Source: Clostridium kluyveri
GTDB taxonomy: Bacteria; Bacillota; Clostridia; Clostridiales; Clostridiaceae
Direction of reading: 5' to 3'
Length of the DNA: 64,000 nucleotides
NCBI RefSeq assembly: GCF_001902295.1
Contig: NZ_CP018335.1
Coordinates: 1,116,001 to 1,180,000, forward strand
Shown: positions 43,393 through 52,673 of the stretch, piece after piece
How the letters are laid out: the number at the start of each line of letters is the position of its first letter
Position numbering within the stretch: position 1 is the first letter of the stretch
The notes under the pieces: model-generated
What the model saw: the letters and a program-made list of their open reading frames with translations, nothing else
Database searches by the model: none
What the model was told of the DNA's origin: nothing
Position numbers and translations under genes: made by a program

Positions 43393-43719
43393 AAATATAA
43401 CATAGAAGAAAATATAGGGGATGTGTTCTTAAACTATATAGTATATTTAAAAACCTAGCAGGCATTTGCTAAAAATGAAAATGATATGGATGAAGAATGA
43501 AATTAATGGGAGGAATTTATGAGATGTTATGAAAAATATCTATCAAATAATTTTTCAAGGTTCTATAATTGAGAAAAATGAAACGAAACTTCTTATTATC
43601 CGCATAACTGAATAGGTTATATCTATAATGGATAATGGAAATAGAAACTTAAAAATAGTCTTAGCTGTAAAGTATTATAAATTGGGAACCTATTATAAAT
43701 TTACTATAAGGAGAAAAGA

Positions 43720-44577
43720 ATGAAATTAGAGATAATGACGGTCTACAAAAATTTGGATGGTTATATTTTAGAAATGGAAAAAGATCATGCAAATTATGAG
43801 GTGTTATGGGATAAATATGCCATTCAGCCTTATTGGGAGAAAATTAGTCAATGGGCACCATGTGATATGTCTGATCGAAAACCAAAAGCAATAAAGGATA
43901 TAGGCAAATTGAAACAACAAATCAAGTTAATGCAGAAGATGAATCTTGATATAATTAAAAGTGAATTTACAAAGATAGTGAGTGAACTTCCTAATTATGA
44001 TGATGACACAATAGTAATTGCAATTTATCCATTAGATGATGAAAATATTACTGTTAAAGAACAGCAAAATGGTGTACAAGGGATTAATGTATTTGGTAAT
44101 ATTCTGATTCAGGTCAATCCTTTTGCTGAAAATTATTTGGGATGGATTCCATATGTATTTGCTCATGAATATCATCATAGTGTATGGGGAAATTATTGGC
44201 ATGTGATTCATAGAGGATGTACGGGAAGTTTAATAGAAGCAATGTTAATAGATGGGCAAGCAGATATATTTGCAAAAAGCCTCAATCCTACATTAAATCC
44301 AACATGGATTTACCAAATATCTAAGAAACAAGAAAAGGAATTGTGGAATAATCATTATTGTAAGTTGTTATATGAGACTGATTTTGATTATATAAAATAT
44401 ATGTTTGGCAGTGGTGAAGCAGGAATACCATGGTGTGCAGGATATTTTTTTGGATATAAAATTATCGATAGTTTTAGAAAACTTCATCCACAAATTAGTG
44501 TTAAAGACATGCTTGAAATGAGTTCAGAGGAAATTTTCGCTATGAGTAATTATCATGAAATCCATGGTTTTAATTAA
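43720..44577 (+). CDS. DUF2268-type putative zinc metallopeptidase
   Basis: A 285-residue protein with the gluzincin motif HEYHH (HExxH) in WIPYVFAHEYHHSVWGNYW. A conserved glutamate-containing helix follows (GSLIEAMLIDGQADIFAKSL), the pattern of DUF2268 predicted Zn-dependent proteases. There is no signal peptide. The substrate is unknown; some DUF2268 proteins are linked to development or sporulation. AAGGAG lies just before the ATG. It stands alone between the ATPase relic and pheA. Confidence 0.8.
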   Translation: MKLEIMTVYKNLDGYILEMEKDHANYEVLWDKYAIQPYWEKISQWAPCDMSDRKPKAIKDIGKLKQQIKLMQKMNLDIIKSEFTKIVSELPNYDDDTIVIAIYPLDDENITVKEQQNGVQGINVFGNILIQVNPFAENYLGWIPYVFAHEYHHSVWGNYWHVIHRGCTGSLIEAMLIDGQADIFAKSLNPTLNPTWIYQISKKQEKELWNNHYCKLLYETDFDYIKYMFGSGEAGIPWCAGYFFGYKIIDSFRKLHPQISVKDMLEMSSEEIFAMSNYHEIHGFN

Positions 44578-44665
44578 TAAATATTTATATTTTAATATAT
44601 AATAAAATTGTGGTGTGTAGTAATATAAGCTTATATCTAAGGAATAAGTTCTGGAGGTTAAATAA

Positions 44666-45496
44666 ATGAATGAAATTGCTGTGCTTGGACCATCAGGCAC
44701 TTTTAGTGAATTTGCAGCAAAGAAATACATTAAGAAATTTAATAAAAATACAAAAATAGTTCTTTATCCTACTATAAAAAAAGTTTTTGATGCTATTGGC
44801 AAGGAATGTGAATTAGGAATTGTACCTATTGAAAATACTCTTGATGGATATGTGCAAATTACGCTGGATTTACTTTCACAGATGAATTTATACATAATAA
44901 ATGAACTTGTCATTCCGGTTCAATTTTCTTTTGTCAGTAATAATTTGAATGTATCTCATATCAAAAAAATATATGTTCAGTTTAAAACTCAAGGACAATG
45001 TTATAATTTTTTAGATCAATTTACTGAAGTTAAAATTATAACAACTGCGAGTAATGGGGAATCCTTTGAAAAGGCAAAGAAAGGTATTTTGGAAGAGTCT
45101 GCCATAATTCCGAGACATATACTAAACGCAGAAAATAGATTTCCTTTCAGCATTGAAAATGTAACTGATTCAGAAAATAATGAAACAAGATTTATTGTGA
45201 TTTCAAAAAATATTATAAAATATGATATTAATAAAAGTTATAAAACTTCAGTAATTGTCATGGATGCTGCAGACGATAAACCTGGAATGCTTTCGAAAAT
45301 TTTAAATGAATTTTCTGAGAAAAATATTAATCTGACTTCAATAATGTCACGTCCAACTAGAAGAGCACTTGGCAAGTATTATTTTTTTATTGATATTGAG
45401 GGACATTATCCAAAAGAAAAAAATATTAAGCAAGTAATTGATAAGATAAGTGAAAACAATACAGTTAAAATTCTTGGCTCTTATTCGATGATTTAA
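44666..45496 (+). CDS. pheA: Prephenate dehydratase
   Basis: A 276-residue enzyme converting prephenate to phenylpyruvate in phenylalanine synthesis. The periplasmic-binding-like catalytic domain starts AVLGPSGTFSEFAAKKY and carries VPIENTLDGYVQ and the TRF motif in NNETRFIVISK. A C-terminal ACT domain (DDKPGMLSKILNEFSEKNIN, then LTSIMSRPTRR) gives feedback inhibition by phenylalanine in relatives. No leader or attenuator was seen in the short upstream gap. A solitary aromatic gene away from an aro cluster is consistent with a mobile neighbourhood. Confidence 0.92.
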   Translation: MNEIAVLGPSGTFSEFAAKKYIKKFNKNTKIVLYPTIKKVFDAIGKECELGIVPIENTLDGYVQITLDLLSQMNLYIINELVIPVQFSFVSNNLNVSHIKKIYVQFKTQGQCYNFLDQFTEVKIITTASNGESFEKAKKGILEESAIIPRHILNAENRFPFSIENVTDSENNETRFIVISKNIIKYDINKSYKTSVIVMDAADDKPGMLSKILNEFSEKNINLTSIMSRPTRRALGKYYFFIDIEGHYPKEKNIKQVIDKISENNTVKILGSYSMI

Positions 45497-45681
45497 TATA
45501 TACTTAGTAGATGGATATCCTTACCTATGGAAGATTAATTAGTTCTTTTTAAATTTTGGAACAGATTCAATTGTATTTATAATTTTTTATTGAGACAATG
45601 AAAAATAAGTAGGGTGTTGTAAAATTACTACCATAGTTTTTGGAATTAAAATTCATTTATATTATTCTGGAGGTGTAACAA

Positions 45682-46416
45682 ATGGATTCAGTGAAATATA
45701 ATCAATATTTAAGGTGCGTTAAATTATGTAGAGAAAAAATACACTCATTTTCTAAATATCCATATTGCTTATCAGCCGTAAAGGATTTATCTATGTTGGA
45801 ATTTCATCCAAAAGTAACATATATAGTAGGAGAAAATGGTACGGGTAAATCAACAATACTTGAGGCTATTGCGGTGGCATATGGATTTAACCCAGAAGGT
45901 GGAACAAGAAATTTTAACTTTTCAACAAAAGATACTCATTCAGATTTATATAGGAATCTTAAATTAGTTAAAGGGGTCAAAAGACCTAATGATGGTTTTT
46001 TCTTGAGAGCAGAAAGCTTTTATAATGTAGCAACAAATATAGATGAGATAGATGCTTCTAGTTCATATGGAGGTATTTCACTACATTTACAATCTCATGG
46101 GGAATCTTTTTTATCAGTTATTGGGAATAGATTTAGTGGAAATGGTTTATATATTTTAGACGAACCAGAAGCAGCATTGTCACCTTCAAAACAAATGTCC
46201 CTGATTGTTATAATGAATAAATTAATACAGAAGAAGTCTCAATTTATAATAGCTACTCATTCTCCTATAATAATGTCTTATCCAGATTCAATAATTTATG
46301 AATTAAGTGATGGAATAAAAGAAGTGAAGTACAAGGATACTGAACATTATAAGATTACAAAAGCCTTTCTTGATAGACCTGAAAAAATGTTAGAGATGCT
46401 TTTATTTGAAGAATAA
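45682..46416 (+). CDS. AAA/ABC-type ATPase of the small OLD/SMC-like class
   Basis: A 244-residue soluble ATPase. Walker A is VGENGTGKSTILEAIA, the Walker B region YILDEPEAALSP and the switch histidine IIATHSPIIM. QSHGESFLS lies where the ABC signature helix is expected. No membrane domain or nuclease domain is visible. Proteins of this type are often annotated as AAA family ATPases; the function is unknown. It stands alone with its own ribosome binding site (GGAGGTG), not obviously paired with a partner gene. Confidence 0.8.
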   Translation: MDSVKYNQYLRCVKLCREKIHSFSKYPYCLSAVKDLSMLEFHPKVTYIVGENGTGKSTILEAIAVAYGFNPEGGTRNFNFSTKDTHSDLYRNLKLVKGVKRPNDGFFLRAESFYNVATNIDEIDASSSYGGISLHLQSHGESFLSVIGNRFSGNGLYILDEPEAALSPSKQMSLIVIMNKLIQKKSQFIIATHSPIIMSYPDSIIYELSDGIKEVKYKDTEHYKITKAFLDRPEKMLEMLLFEE

Positions 46417-46519
46417 TAAGTTAAAATGTATGAACGTAAATCAATTAATTTTATGTAAAAGTTAGAAAATACGAAGTAAATAACATATACTTAAAATAAA
46501 ATATAAAGGAGATAGAGGT

Positions 46520-47149
46520 ATGACAGAATTCTGGGAATCAAGTTTTATACAAAATCAAATGATGTGGGGATTTGAACCTTCAGACTCCGCAATCTTAACA
46601 AAGGACTTTTTCCTTGAAAAGAATATTAAGGACATATTGATACCAGGTATTGGATATGGCAGAAATGCAAAGGTTTTTATTGACAACGGAATAAATGTAA
46701 CGGGTATTGAGATTTCAAAAACAGCCGTTGATTTGGCGAGGCAAAATGGGCTTAATATTAGTATTTTTTATGGTTCAGTAACTGATATGCCTTTTGATAA
46801 CAAACTTTATGACGGTATATTTTGTTATGCACTTATTCACTTATTGAATAATCATGAGAGAGATAAGTTTATTAAAGATTGCTATAATCAGTTAAAGCCA
46901 AACGGATATATGATTTTTACTACTATTTCAAAAGAAGCCCCAATGTTTGGAAAAGGCAAACAACTGGGTAAAGACTATTTCGAGATAATGGAAGGGGTAA
47001 AAATGTTTTTTTATGATTCTGACTCGATAAAACAGGAATTCGGAAAATATGGACTAATAGAATTTTCGGAAATTGTTGAGCCACATAAGAATGTGGAAAA
47101 TAAACCTCCATTTAAATTTATAATGGTAAGATGTCAAAAAGAACTATAA
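46520..47149 (+). CDS. Class I SAM-dependent methyltransferase
   Basis: A 209-residue methyltransferase. Motif I is LIPGIGYGRNAKVFIDNG, followed by the acidic residue of VTGIEISKTAV and motif III-like GSVTDMPFDNKLYDGIFCY. The start (FWESSFIQNQMMWGFEPSDS) is reminiscent of the TehB/thiopurine methyltransferase group, in which small molecules or metalloids are substrates. The acceptor cannot be deduced. AAAGGAG precedes the ATG. Confidence 0.85.
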   Translation: MTEFWESSFIQNQMMWGFEPSDSAILTKDFFLEKNIKDILIPGIGYGRNAKVFIDNGINVTGIEISKTAVDLARQNGLNISIFYGSVTDMPFDNKLYDGIFCYALIHLLNNHERDKFIKDCYNQLKPNGYMIFTTISKEAPMFGKGKQLGKDYFEIMEGVKMFFYDSDSIKQEFGKYGLIEFSEIVEPHKNVENKPPFKFIMVRCQKEL

Positions 47150-47265
47150 TTACAATTACATAAAAAATAGTGAATTATTAAATAATATGATAATTTTAAA
47201 AAGACATGCAGGTGTAAATAATTACGAGTTTTATAGATAATTATTATAAAGGGAGAAAGTCAAGA

Positions 47266-47802
47266 ATGAATATTCATGTTGAGACTGAAAGACTTATATT
47301 GAGACAATTTACTGCAGATGATGTGGAGGAATTACATTATATTTGTAGTCAGCCTTACATATTAAAATGGATGCCTGATTGGAAAAGAACAAAAGAAGAG
47401 AGAAAAGAATGGATAATCTGGGTTCAAGAGTATTACACCAAATCAACAAAAGATGTTGAAAGAATAATGCTTGCAGTTGCCCTAAAAGCGAGCAAAGTAC
47501 TTATAGGTATGGTGGGTATTGGAAATAAGGAGGAGATTGATAATGAAATAGAAATAGCATACTTTGTTTCCGAATACCATAGTAATAACGGGTACATAAC
47601 TGAGGCTTCAAAGGCAATAATAGAATGGGCATTTAATAACTTAAAGCTTGAGTATCTAATAGCTATTATTGAACCTGATAATATAGGATCTCAAAGAGTA
47701 ATTGAAAAGTGTGGATTTACTAAGTTTGATACCAAAATGATTTTAAACAGTGGAGATTTAGAAGAAAAGCCATTTTATTATTATCGAATATATAATAAAT
47801 GA
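47266..47802 (+). CDS. GNAT N-acetyltransferase, RimJ/RimL type
   Basis: A 178-residue GNAT enzyme. The N-terminus ETERLILRQFTADDVEEL is typical of the RimJ/RimL branch. The acetyl-CoA-binding region is EIAYFVSEYHSNNGYITEAS, and the C-terminal motif is IIEPDNIGSQRVIEKCGFTK. Substrates in this branch include ribosomal protein N-termini and small amines, so the target is unknown. GGGAG precedes the ATG. It appears as a single-gene unit. Confidence 0.87.
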   Translation: MNIHVETERLILRQFTADDVEELHYICSQPYILKWMPDWKRTKEERKEWIIWVQEYYTKSTKDVERIMLAVALKASKVLIGMVGIGNKEEIDNEIEIAYFVSEYHSNNGYITEASKAIIEWAFNNLKLEYLIAIIEPDNIGSQRVIEKCGFTKFDTKMILNSGDLEEKPFYYYRIYNK

Positions 47803-47846
47803 ATTGATTTTATAGAATAACTGTTAATAATGAGGGAGCGGTGGAA

Positions 47847-48626
47847 ATGAGAATACCAATTTATCAGATTGATGCATTCACAAAGGAAGAATTTAAAGGG
47901 AATCCGGCAGCAGTATGCCCATTAGAAAAGTGGATTGAAGATGGTTTAATGCAAAAGATTGCTAAAGAAAATAATTTATCTGAAACTGCTTTTTTTACAA
48001 AAAAGGATGATATGTATGAGTTGAGATGGTTTACCCCAGAAGAAGAGATTGACCTATGTGGGCATGCCACATTAGCAGCTGCTTACACTATATTTGAGTA
48101 TTTAGATAAAAATTCAAATGAGATAAGTTTTAATACAAAGAGTGGAATTTTGAAGGTACTAAAAAAAGATAAGTTGATTACAATGATATTCCCATCAAGA
48201 GAAGGAGAAAAAAGTGAAATACCAGAAGAATTAATAAGAGGACTAGGAAAAAAGCCTAAAGAATTATATAGGTCCAGAGATTACATGGCAGTATTCGAAA
48301 AAGAAGAAGATATAAAAAGTCTTAGACTAAATATGGAGGAATTAAAAAAACTAGATGTATTTGGAATAATAGTAACGGCTAAAGGTAATGAAGTAGATTT
48401 TGTATCAAGATATTTTGCCCCAAGGTCAGGAATAAATGAAGACCCTGTGACAGGTTCAGCACATTGTACATTAGTTCCGTATTGGAAGAGGGTTTTAAAT
48501 AAGAATGAATTTGTAGCATATCAGTTATCTGATAGAGGAGGGGAATTATATTGCATTGATAAAGGAGAAAATATAGAAATATCAGGTCAAGCTATTTCTT
48601 ATTTGGAAGGGTATATAAATGTATAA
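47847..48626 (+). CDS. PhzF-family isomerase/epimerase
   Basis: A 259-residue protein of the PhzF/DapF-like fold. MRIPIYQIDAFTKEEFKGNP, NLSETAFF with the active-site glutamate, ELRWFTPEEEIDLCGHATLA and the second-half RSGINEDPVTGSAHC are all characteristic. PhzF itself isomerises a phenazine precursor, but most family members outside phenazine clusters are of unknown function, and no phenazine genes are nearby. Either a GTG at 47841 or the ATG at 47847 can be served by GAGGGAG; I prefer the ATG. Confidence 0.88.
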   Translation: MRIPIYQIDAFTKEEFKGNPAAVCPLEKWIEDGLMQKIAKENNLSETAFFTKKDDMYELRWFTPEEEIDLCGHATLAAAYTIFEYLDKNSNEISFNTKSGILKVLKKDKLITMIFPSREGEKSEIPEELIRGLGKKPKELYRSRDYMAVFEKEEDIKSLRLNMEELKKLDVFGIIVTAKGNEVDFVSRYFAPRSGINEDPVTGSAHCTLVPYWKRVLNKNEFVAYQLSDRGGELYCIDKGENIEISGQAISYLEGYINV

Positions 48627-48814
48627 AACTATTTTATTAATTTAAGTTATAATATGATTTTTTATTCCACGTTCCTTGAGAAGTAAATAATATGGCGTTA
48701 AGAAGTAGAATTACTTCACACTTATTGGAATAATAATTACATTCTAGCATGGAAATTTTAAGGTCCAAATCAAATTCTTATGATAAAGACCTTAAAATAT
48801 CAGAATGGTATGTT

Positions 48815-49069
48815 TTATGAATTACTTAATTTAAAATTTTTCTTTGCTTTAATAAAACAAATAATTGATAAAACTAGCGTCAATATAAAAGTAAGTTTGT
48901 AAAAGTGCCACGGTTCAGTTTTATAACCAAGTTTTATTACATTCCATGGGCTAAATAACCCTAAAATAGGTGAAATAGTCATTTTAAATGTCATTGAAAA
49001 ACATAGCATTGAAAGAAGAAAAAATAAAATAGAAATAAAAAGTAGCTTGCTTTTGCAAATATTTTTCAA
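48815..49069 (-). CDS. Small two-helix membrane protein, unknown
   Basis: An 84-residue protein with two clear hydrophobic helices (about residues 9-28 and 58-76), a basic N-terminus and a basic C-terminal tail. The TTG start at 49069 has a perfect AGGAGG nine bases upstream (49079-49084 on the complement), which makes this a real gene despite its small size. The family was not recognised. It is opposite to its neighbours and ends about 190 bases from phzF. Confidence 0.6.
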   Translation of the reverse strand: MKNICKSKLLFISILFFLLSMLCFSMTFKMTISPILGLFSPWNVIKLGYKTEPWHFYKLTFILTLVLSIICFIKAKKNFKLSNS

Positions 49070-49342
49070 TATTAAGTACCTCCTAATAAAATAATATTGT
49101 TCTATATATTCTATGACATGAGAAATGATAAATAGTATAAAAAGATATTTCTTTTATACTAATTTTACCAATTTTATTTATTGTTCATATTATCTTTAAT
49201 ACTATCTATTTATTTTTGTTATAATATTTAAAGCACAATCTTCTTATTTAATGTAAAGTATAGATAGCAAAGAAGGTGTGATAAAACAGTAATTTATTAT
49301 GAAGTAAAAATTTTTTGCGTTTTTGTGTGAAGGAATGTAAAT

Positions 49343-49432
49343 ATGGGAAAAGAACTGTTGGAAATTACATTGGAAGAATTAAGGAGGTTGTTTCTTATAA
49401 TTCCCAAAAAGCATTATATTAAATTACTTTAA
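49343..49432 (+). CDS. Candidate 29-residue peptide ahead of a CPBP fragment and ABC exporter
   Basis: The frame encodes a 29-residue peptide with a Leu/Glu-rich, amphipathic first half (KELLEITLEELRRLF) and a basic C-terminus (PKKHYIKLL). A GAAGGA sequence lies about ten bases ahead of the ATG, and a TATAAT-like hexamer lies upstream near 49220. It sits 23 bases before a truncated CPBP protease and about 420 before an ABC exporter, a setting seen for secreted peptides. It may equally be the stub of a decayed regulator. No cysteine, Gly-Gly site or known leader motif is present. Confidence 0.3.
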   Translation: MGKELLEITLEELRRLFLIIPKKHYIKLL

Positions 49433-49455
49433 TATTTTTATTTAAAAAGGATATT

Positions 49456-49809
49456 TTGTATAAAGGAACTGATGAATATAATGTAACTTATAATTTTTCT
49501 ATTGTTTTGTCGAATATAATTTTGTATTTAGTAATTATAAGTCCTGTATTATTAACAAAAAAATTTTTGAAACAGTCATGGACTAGTACAGGAATATCAA
49601 AACGTAATTTAAAAAAGTCAGTTATTGTTGGTATAATTGCAGGTATTATATATATAATATTATCTTTGATCTATATGGATATCAATATTATTATAGTAAT
49701 TGCTAGGTTAAATATTAGTTATTTCTGGGGATTAGTATACTTTTCTACTGTTGGATTTTGTGAAGAATTTATATTTAGAGGATATTTCATACTTTATATG
49801 ATTGGGTAA
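49456..49809 (+). pseudogene. CPBP-family intramembrane protease, C-terminally truncated
   Basis: A 117-residue frame from a TTG with AAAAGGA ahead. About four hydrophobic helices are followed by the first CPBP (Abi) motif CEEFIFRGYF, containing the EExxxR catalytic pair. The protein ends eight residues later. The second motif (FxxxH) and third (HxxxN/D) are missing. Reading on in another frame gives HTLYDWVNTLLTE before a stop, so a frameshift plus truncation is likely. CPBP proteins process or give immunity to peptides beside ABC exporters, which fits the next gene, but this copy should be inactive. Confidence 0.65.
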
Positions 49810-49852
49810 ATACTCTATTAACAGAATAACAATGATGGGAGAAATGAATAAT

Positions 49853-51505
49853 ATGGGTGGATATAGTAATTTACTAAAACTAAATACATATGTTAAAAGA
49901 TGTAAATTTAACTTTTTTGCTGGCATAGTAGGAATGATTATTTGTTCAATTATGTATACTCCCGTACCTTATTTAATGGGGTATGTAATAGACAAGGTTC
50001 TGATACCACATAAAAGTTATATGGAATTATATAAGATTATTTCTGTATTAATTCTATTACATATGTTAAGGTATGGCATAAGTATTGTTTCAAAAAGTCT
50101 TTTTATAAAAGTTCAAAACTTTGTAGTTAATGAAGTTAGGGTATCAATGATGGATAAAATAATAGATTTGCCTATGAGTTTTTTAGGCAAAAAGGAAAAA
50201 GGATATATACTTAGCAGGATATCTGAATGTGGAAATATAGGAAGTTTATTCTCGCCTATGTTTGTAAATACATTTTTAAGTATCTTTGACTTTATATTTG
50301 CACTGATTATGATGATTACTTTAAGTTATAAGCTAAGTATTATAGCTTTGATTATAGTTCCAATATATTTTTTAACTGTAAAACATTCATCTAATCAATT
50401 GTCAGAAAGTACAAAATTAATGTTGGAAACAGGGGCTGTTTTAAATGGGGAGACTTATGAAGTATTAAATGGTATAGAGGAGATAAAAATATTAAATGGC
50501 AAAAAAGTTCAACTTAAAAAGTTTAAAGACAAATTGAATAAGATGGTAAAAAACAGTATAAAGCAAAGTAAACAAATCTTATTTTTTATGGAGAATATAC
50601 TTTTAGTAAATAATTTAGCATCGGTTTTAATATTGTTATTTTCAGGAATATTAATTTTAGATAATCAAGTAACTGTTGGTATATATACTGCTTTTATTGC
50701 ATATATGAGTAAAATATTTTCAACAACGTCAAGTTTTGCAAGTTTAGGTATGACTGTAAAACCTGTATGTGTAAGCATTGAAAGAATACAAGAATTTTTA
50801 GAAATGGAGGATGAAAATACAGAAGAGCATGAAATAATGAATGAACATATAATTAGTATTTCAGGTAAAAATTTAAGCTTTAAATATGACGAAAATAGTG
50901 AAAATGTAATAAATAAATTAAATTTTAAAATGAATAAAGGGGATAAAGTTCTTATAAAAGGGGAAAATGGTACAGGCAAGTCCACATTAATTAAAAATCT
51001 TTTAGGGTTATATTCTCCAACAGAAGGTGAAATTTTTATAAATGATAAGAGGTATTCACTTATTGATAAAAGAAGTGTGAGAAATAAAATAGGAGTTGTA
51101 TCTCAAAATGTATTCTTATTTAGGGGGAGTGTTTTAGATAATATTTTATATGGGCAATCTGATAAACGTAAGGAAGATGTAGTATCTTTGATCAAAAAAT
51201 ACAATTTAGAAAGATATATTCAGGGCTTTGAAAATGGTTTAGAAACTGAAATTAATCAAAATGGTATTGGAATATCAGGAGGACAAGCTCAGATTATTGC
51301 TTTTTTAAGAGCCACTATTGCAAAAAAAGATGTAATTATTCTAGATGAGGGAGTAAGTAATATGGATGTGGAGACTAGAGAAATTATTTTTAAGATACTT
51401 GAAGAAAGAAATATATGTAACATTTTAATGATTATTTCTCATCTAGAAGAGGGTATAGAGTTTGTTAATAAAACACTATATTTAAAGAAAGAAACTAGCG
51501 AATAA
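49853..51505 (+). CDS. ABC exporter, fused membrane and ATPase domains
   Basis: A 550-residue half-transporter. A six-helix exporter domain (about residues 18-300, YTPVPYLMGYVIDKVLIP near the start) is followed by an ATPase domain with Walker A GENGTGKSTLIKNLLG, signature ISGGQAQIIAFLRA (Ser-Gly-Gly-Gln kept, first residue Ile) and Walker B VIILDEGVS. No N-terminal C39 peptidase is present. The ATG at 49853 has GGGAGAA nine bases ahead, while upstream ATGs at 49802 and 49832 do not fit. Multidrug, lipid or peptide export is possible; the CPBP fragment before it hints at peptides. Confidence 0.87.
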   Translation: MGGYSNLLKLNTYVKRCKFNFFAGIVGMIICSIMYTPVPYLMGYVIDKVLIPHKSYMELYKIISVLILLHMLRYGISIVSKSLFIKVQNFVVNEVRVSMMDKIIDLPMSFLGKKEKGYILSRISECGNIGSLFSPMFVNTFLSIFDFIFALIMMITLSYKLSIIALIIVPIYFLTVKHSSNQLSESTKLMLETGAVLNGETYEVLNGIEEIKILNGKKVQLKKFKDKLNKMVKNSIKQSKQILFFMENILLVNNLASVLILLFSGILILDNQVTVGIYTAFIAYMSKIFSTTSSFASLGMTVKPVCVSIERIQEFLEMEDENTEEHEIMNEHIISISGKNLSFKYDENSENVINKLNFKMNKGDKVLIKGENGTGKSTLIKNLLGLYSPTEGEIFINDKRYSLIDKRSVRNKIGVVSQNVFLFRGSVLDNILYGQSDKRKEDVVSLIKKYNLERYIQGFENGLETEINQNGIGISGGQAQIIAFLRATIAKKDVIILDEGVSNMDVETREIIFKILEERNICNILMIISHLEEGIEFVNKTLYLKKETSE

Positions 51506-51758
51506 TTGACTTAGCAATGTTTAATTTCCTTTGTAACTATTAAAAGAAAATAATACAGTATCTAAGGATAGGATTCTTTATTTCTTTAAAATATGAAATT
51601 GGTATTTGTGGTTCTTATGCAAAATATAAATTCTTTGACCCTGTTGAATATGAAAAAATATATTAGGAGAGAGAATGAAAATGTGGAGAGATATAGGGAA
51701 ACAAATTGAGTTGGAGGAATGAGCTTTCATTTTCTGATTTATCAGAGATGGAATTAAG
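51506..51758. other. Decayed coding sequence after the ABC exporter
   Basis: The stretch contains short open segments without starts: KYEIGICGSYAKYKFFDPVE near 51590-51650 and, later, NELSFSDLSEMELSYFGVDF near 51718-51777, which runs into the end of the LysR gene on the other strand. They look like scraps of a former gene. I cannot assign a family. Confidence 0.4.
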
Positions 51759-52673
51759 TTATTTTGGTGTAGATTTTGAGAGAGCTGCTGTCAAAAAATC
51801 AATGTATAGCAGAAGCTCCTCTGACAAAAATACATCCTTTCGTTTCACCAAGCCAACTTGAATCAAATTGCTTCCTTCCAAAGGGATAGAAATAATATTG
51901 GGGTTCATGTGATTGTCCACGATACAGCCAGTTCCCAGATTGTAGCCATTTGTATTTGATAGAAGATCATTCATGGCGCCTCGATCCTTAAGATAGACAA
52001 GTTTGCTGATATTGTCTACATTGATTATTTCTTCTGCAAAATGGAGTAACATATCGTCCTTCTGATAAGTCAGATACGGATAATTCTTTAACTGTTCCAA
52101 GGTAATGGATTGGAAATTAGCTAGAGGATGTTCTTTTCTAAGAAAGACGTGTTGCTTTAGCGAAGCCATGGGAGTAAACACTAATGAGTTTGAGATAAAG
52201 TAACGCTCAAAAAAGCTCTTATTTAAGTCAGTCAGAGACAAAATTCCAAGGATGCTTCTGCTAGCGTACACGTCGTCAATAACCTCAGTTGTCTTTCCCT
52301 CATGAATTGTCAACTCATATTTCCGTTCTGAAAAATAACCCATCAGATTTGCAACCGCCTCTATAGCAAAGCCATAATGTTGAGAGGAAATGGAAAACTT
52401 TATTAAGTCTGTTGTCTTCTGCTTCTTAAAATGATACACCACAGATTCTGCTTGTTCTAGAAGCATTTTAGCGTAGAATAATAATTCCGCGCCTTCTTTT
52501 GTGAAGACAACTCCTTTATTTGTTCTATTAAAAATAGTAATTCCTAAATCATTTTCCAATTCCTGTACTGCCTTGCTGATACTAGGTTGAGTCACGTAAA
52601 GTGCAGAAGCTGCTTTACTGATTGAATTATGCTTGGAAATCTCCACTATATACCTAAATTGTTGTAGTGTCAT
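51759..52673 (-). CDS. LysR-family transcriptional regulator
   Basis: A 304-residue LTTR. The N-terminal winged helix reads MTLQQFRYIVEISKHNSISK, then AASALYVTQPSISKAVQELE, followed by the effector-binding domain. LysR proteins usually control a divergently transcribed neighbour; here the divergent neighbour is a PAT-like acetyltransferase about 145 bases away. One sampled line in the gene has 26 of 60 G/C and another 19, above the local background in part, resembling the dehydrogenase at 40561. The effector is unknown. Confidence 0.92.
   Translation of the reverse strand: MTLQQFRYIVEISKHNSISKAASALYVTQPSISKAVQELENDLGITIFNRTNKGVVFTKEGAELLFYAKMLLEQAESVVYHFKKQKTTDLIKFSISSQHYGFAIEAVANLMGYFSERKYELTIHEGKTTEVIDDVYASRSILGILSLTDLNKSFFERYFISNSLVFTPMASLKQHVFLRKEHPLANFQSITLEQLKNYPYLTYQKDDMLLHFAEEIINVDNISKLVYLKDRGAMNDLLSNTNGYNLGTGCIVDNHMNPNIISIPLEGSNLIQVGLVKRKDVFLSEELLLYIDFLTAALSKSTPK

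Larger units (their letters stand above)
42386..43500 (+). pseudogene. AAA-family ATPase gene broken by point mutations and an IS insertion
   Basis: The reassembled product begins MRNFISGIKIEHIRHL. It then needs a frameshift near 42437 to enter DISKNKLKHLILTGKNSSGK (Walker A). In-frame stops follow: TAA at 42523 and TAG at 43456, then TGA at 43498. A 526-bp element with target duplication sits at 42867-43392; removing it with one duplicate restores the frame LKEKYN-IEENIGDVFLNYIV. Such ATPases with this N-terminus often occur in phage or defence loci, but the gene here is too decayed to assign. The C-terminal Walker B half is missing. Confidence 0.75.

Noticed and set aside
42859..43400. CRISPR-like or phage-attachment origin for the repeats around the broken ATPase
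   Set aside because: There are only two repeat copies, in inverted orientation, flanked by an 8-bp duplication and carrying an ISAs1 transposase fragment, which is an insertion sequence signature.
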